Source of the DNA: an uncultured Lachnospiraceae bacterium
GTDB lineage: Bacteria > Bacillota_A > Clostridia > Lachnospirales > Lachnospiraceae
Length of the DNA stretch: 9,042 nt
Direction of reading: 5' to 3'
NCBI GenBank assembly: GCA_902795715.1
Contig: CADBME010000406.1
Location: forward strand, 1-9,042
Of the stretch, positions 7,283-9,042 are shown piece after piece. The position numbers and the translations under genes are program-made. The first letter of the stretch is position 1; each line of letters begins with the position of its first letter. The notes under the pieces were generated by a model that saw only the letters and a program-made list of their open reading frames with translations, did no database searches and was not told where the DNA came from.

Positions 7283-8290
7283 ATGCAATCTCATGGAGAT
7301 CAAAAGCCGAATGACTTTCTTCGTTCTTTCTATGATTCGGAGGAAGTGGAGTTGGATTCCCTGGGTCGTAAAATAACCCATGCCATCCTGCCGGAATCTC
7401 TGAATAACAAGCTCTTTGCTCCTTCTAAGATCGGAACGGTTAAGGCAGAACTGACTGCGGATGGAGGCGCTTTCGACAGCCTGGTCGACTATGGAGACAC
7501 CTTTGAGGTGGACACGGAGGCTTATCTGCAGAGAGAGAAGAGAGATCTGTCCAAAAGGACAAAGGTCAGCCTCTTTCTTCTTCTGGTGGCCATACCGGTC
7601 ACGACCCTCATCGGCATGTACTTTTTCAGAAATGCCCATTACCAGGTGGGACAGAGTCTGCCTGCGCAGATTTTCGGCAGCCGGGTTTATTATTTTATCA
7701 GTCTGATCATCATGATCTATTCCCTGATTCCTTTTTTTATGGTTTTCGAAGGGCGTAAGCCCCAGGCCAGGGAACTGGTTGTTCTGGCAACCCTGATAGC
7801 TCTCAATTGTGCCGGGAGGGCTGCCTTTTTCATGATACCGGACTTCAAACCCATCTATGCCATAACCATCATCAGCGGGATAGCCTTCGGCGGGGAATCC
7901 GGCTTTCTGGTTGGGGCTATGACCATGCTGGTCAGCAACTTTCTTTTCGGTCAGGGTCCCTGGACTCCCTGGCAGATGCTTGCCATGGGTCTGATCGGTT
8001 TTCTTTCAGGCATTCTTTATCAGGTCAAGCTCCTGCCCGCCAAACGGCTTCCTCTGTCCATATTCGGCTTCCTGATGGGATTTATCGTCTATGGCGGTAT
8101 TATGAACCCTGCTGCCATGTTTATGAGTATTGGGGAGCCCAACTGGAAGACCCTGCTGGCTTATTATATCTCCGGAGTTCCGGTGGATCTGATCAAGGGG
8201 GCATCAACTTTCATATTCCTCTGGATCGGGGCCGGGCCTATGCTGGAAAAGCTGACCAGGATTAAAATCAAGTATGGATTGATAAGCTGA
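7169..8290 (+). CDS. ECF transporter S component (substrate-binding membrane protein), CbrT-like candidate, with repeat-bearing N-terminal extension
   Basis: This is a 373-residue membrane protein. The ATG at 7169 is chosen because it overlaps the ATPase stop as ATGA and has GGAAG (7156-7160) eight bases upstream; a TTG at 7142 would add nine residues and is less likely. Residues 1-130 are soluble and polar, beginning with four and a half octapeptide repeats. Two extra membrane segments follow (about 133-153 and 173-193). The six-helix S-component core starts at about 202 (ELVVLATLIALNCAGRAAFF), then IISGIAFGGESGFLVGA, LVSNFLFGQGPWTPWQM (about 254-270) and ISGVPVDLIKGASTF. The GRxxF and GPWTPWQM motifs are typical of ECF S proteins of the ECF_trnsprt type, which I associate with vitamin uptake. 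Cobalamin or another corrinoid is inferred from the two intrinsic-factor-like proteins encoded upstream, not from substrate-contacting residues. The extension is much longer than in ordinary S components of about 180-200 residues. Confidence 0.87.
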   Translation: MNTTQTDGMNTSQTEGLNISQSDGINLLESDVNIWESGMQSHGDQKPNDFLRSFYDSEEVELDSLGRKITHAILPESLNNKLFAPSKIGTVKAELTADGGAFDSLVDYGDTFEVDTEAYLQREKRDLSKRTKVSLFLLLVAIPVTTLIGMYFFRNAHYQVGQSLPAQIFGSRVYYFISLIIMIYSLIPFFMVFEGRKPQARELVVLATLIALNCAGRAAFFMIPDFKPIYAITIISGIAFGGESGFLVGAMTMLVSNFLFGQGPWTPWQMLAMGLIGFLSGILYQVKLLPAKRLPLSIFGFLMGFIVYGGIMNPAAMFMSIGEPNWKTLLAYYISGVPVDLIKGASTFIFLWIGAGPMLEKLTRIKIKYGLIS

Positions 8291-8304
8291 ACGGGATTGA
8301 GAGC

Positions 8305-8327
8305 AGGCAGAGACAATCTCTGCTTTT
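8305..8327 (+). terminator. Short stem-loop with T-run, possible intrinsic terminator
   Basis: GCAGAGA (8307-8313) pairs perfectly with TCTCTGC (8317-8323) around a CAA loop. The stem can extend by a G-T and an A-T pair into the following TTTT (8324-8327). It lies 14 bases after the S-component stop and ends just before the ribosome-binding site of the next gene. It could end the ECF transcript or only weaken read-through. The T-run is short. Confidence 0.5.
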
Positions 8328-8344
8328 CAGGGAGATGTACAAAG

Positions 8345-9042
8345 ATGAAAAAAACCGGAAAACAAATCGAAAAACAGGTTGAAAGGCCGGCTTTCAAGGG
8401 AAAGAAACCTTTATGCCGATCAATGAACTTCGCAATATTTGATGGTATGCTGAACCGCTTTCGGGACAGCCGGGATATCATAGATTACTATAGCAGAGCC
8501 GGCCTCAATGGCCTGGAGGTAATCCGGTCCGGGGAGCCGGACCAGGGTAAGATTCTTCCTGAAATGGTCAACGGGGTCCATCTGTATTTTCATATTTTCT
8601 GGATGGACTTCTGGCGGGGAGATTATGAGAGACTGGACCGGGAATTTGATTCCAGAGACCAGTGGATCGAATATTATGGTGGAATGGACCGGGAGGCCTA
8701 TTTGTCCTGTGTGAGAAAAGATCTGGAGTTCGCTGAGGAAATGGGGGCTAAATATGTAGTTTTCCACGTGTCGGAGGTGACCCTGAGAGAGAGCTATACT
8801 TTTGATTACCGGTATTCGGACGAGGAGGTCATTGACTCAGCTTTGGAAGTGATCAACGCTCTGCTTGACGAGAGGGATTATCCCTTTGATTTTCTGGTTG
8901 AGAATCTCTGGTGGTCCGGGCTGACCATGAAGGATCCTCTTCTGACCCGTCGCCTGGTCGAGGGTATTCACTCTGACCGGAAGGGGATCATGCTGGATAC
9001 AGGTCATTACATGAATACCAATCCGGATTTGCATACTCCGGA
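8345..9042 (+). CDS. TIM-barrel sugar isomerase/epimerase-like (AP endonuclease 2 family) protein, 3' end outside the window
   Basis: The frame is open from the ATG at 8345 to the right edge, giving 232 complete codons with no stop; the family usually has 250-300 residues, so most of the protein is present. AGGGAG (8329-8334) lies ten bases before the ATG. The first 26 or so residues are basic and polar, before the barrel starts at about SMNFAIFDGML. Features of the xylose-isomerase-like TIM barrel are NGLEVIRSG (about 55-63), HLYFHIF, KYVVFHVSE with H141 and E144, VENLWW with E186 (a usual metal ligand position) and MLDTGHYMN with D218 and H221 (metal ligands in this family). It probably binds a divalent metal and acts on a sugar or sugar phosphate, but the substrate cannot be told. 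A hairpin separates it from the ECF genes, so it may not belong to that pathway. Confidence 0.82.
   Translation, partial: MKKTGKQIEKQVERPAFKGKKPLCRSMNFAIFDGMLNRFRDSRDIIDYYSRAGLNGLEVIRSGEPDQGKILPEMVNGVHLYFHIFWMDFWRGDYERLDREFDSRDQWIEYYGGMDREAYLSCVRKDLEFAEEMGAKYVVFHVSEVTLRESYTFDYRYSDEEVIDSALEVINALLDERDYPFDFLVENLWWSGLTMKDPLLTRRLVEGIHSDRKGIMLDTGHYMNTNPDLHTP

Noticed and set aside
4422..8290. Cobalt/nickel CbiMNQO-type transporter
   Set aside because: EcfT and ATPase resemble CbiQ/CbiO, but no CbiM or CbiN is present and the last gene has S-component vitamin-type motifs.
8335..8382. ATG at 8335 as start of the TIM-barrel gene
   Set aside because: It is in a different frame and meets a stop within 16 codons; the ATG at 8345 opens the long frame.
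1..9042. Mobile element, CRISPR array, tRNA or rRNA
   Set aside because: No transposase or integrase, inverted terminal repeats, regularly spaced repeats with unique spacers, or tRNA/rRNA-like segment was seen; the only tandem repeat is in-frame within the S-component gene.

Overview
The window looks like the chromosome of a Gram-positive Clostridia species, probably Lachnospiraceae-like. The evidence is the balanced base composition, the strong AGGAGG-type ribosome-binding sites, a lipobox lipoprotein, a secreted protein with a bacterial Ig-like (Big2) domain, and a group I energy-coupling factor (ECF) transporter. This assignment is from general character only. All seven genes are on the + strand and closely packed; the longest stretch without a gene is about 120 bases (2781-2903).

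Layout. 45-1928 encodes a surface protein: signal peptide, alpha/alpha-barrel of prenyltransferase/squalene-oxidase-type repeats, Big2 domain, Ser/Thr and acidic stalk, C-terminal membrane anchor. 1950-2780 encodes an AraC-family regulator with a GyrI-like effector-binding half. 2904-4376 encodes a lipoprotein whose C-terminal domain is a DUF4430 (transcobalamin C-terminal-like) domain on a long Gly/Ser linker. 4422-5363 encodes the ECF transmembrane coupling protein EcfT. 5400-7172 encodes a single-chain fusion of the two ECF ATPases. 7169-8290 encodes the ECF substrate-binding S component, which carries an unusual cytoplasmic N-terminal extension starting with a 24-bp tandem repeat. A stem-loop at 8305-8327 then precedes a TIM-barrel protein of the xylose-isomerase/AP-endonuclease-2 type, which runs off the right edge.

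How the genes work together. Mammalian intrinsic factor and transcobalamin bind vitamin B12 between an alpha6/alpha6 barrel and a small beta domain. Here the same two fold types occur as two separate surface-anchored proteins encoded next to a complete, dedicated ECF importer. The most economical reading is a corrinoid (B12) capture-and-import operon: the barrel protein and the DUF4430 lipoprotein catch the ligand outside the cell, the S component carries it across, EcfT and the fused ATPase power the step, and the AraC/GyrI-like protein may sense the ligand or a related molecule. The fold assignments come from the sequence. The substrate is an inference; no cobalamin riboswitch or B12 biosynthesis gene is visible to confirm it. 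The TIM-barrel gene may be a separate unit.
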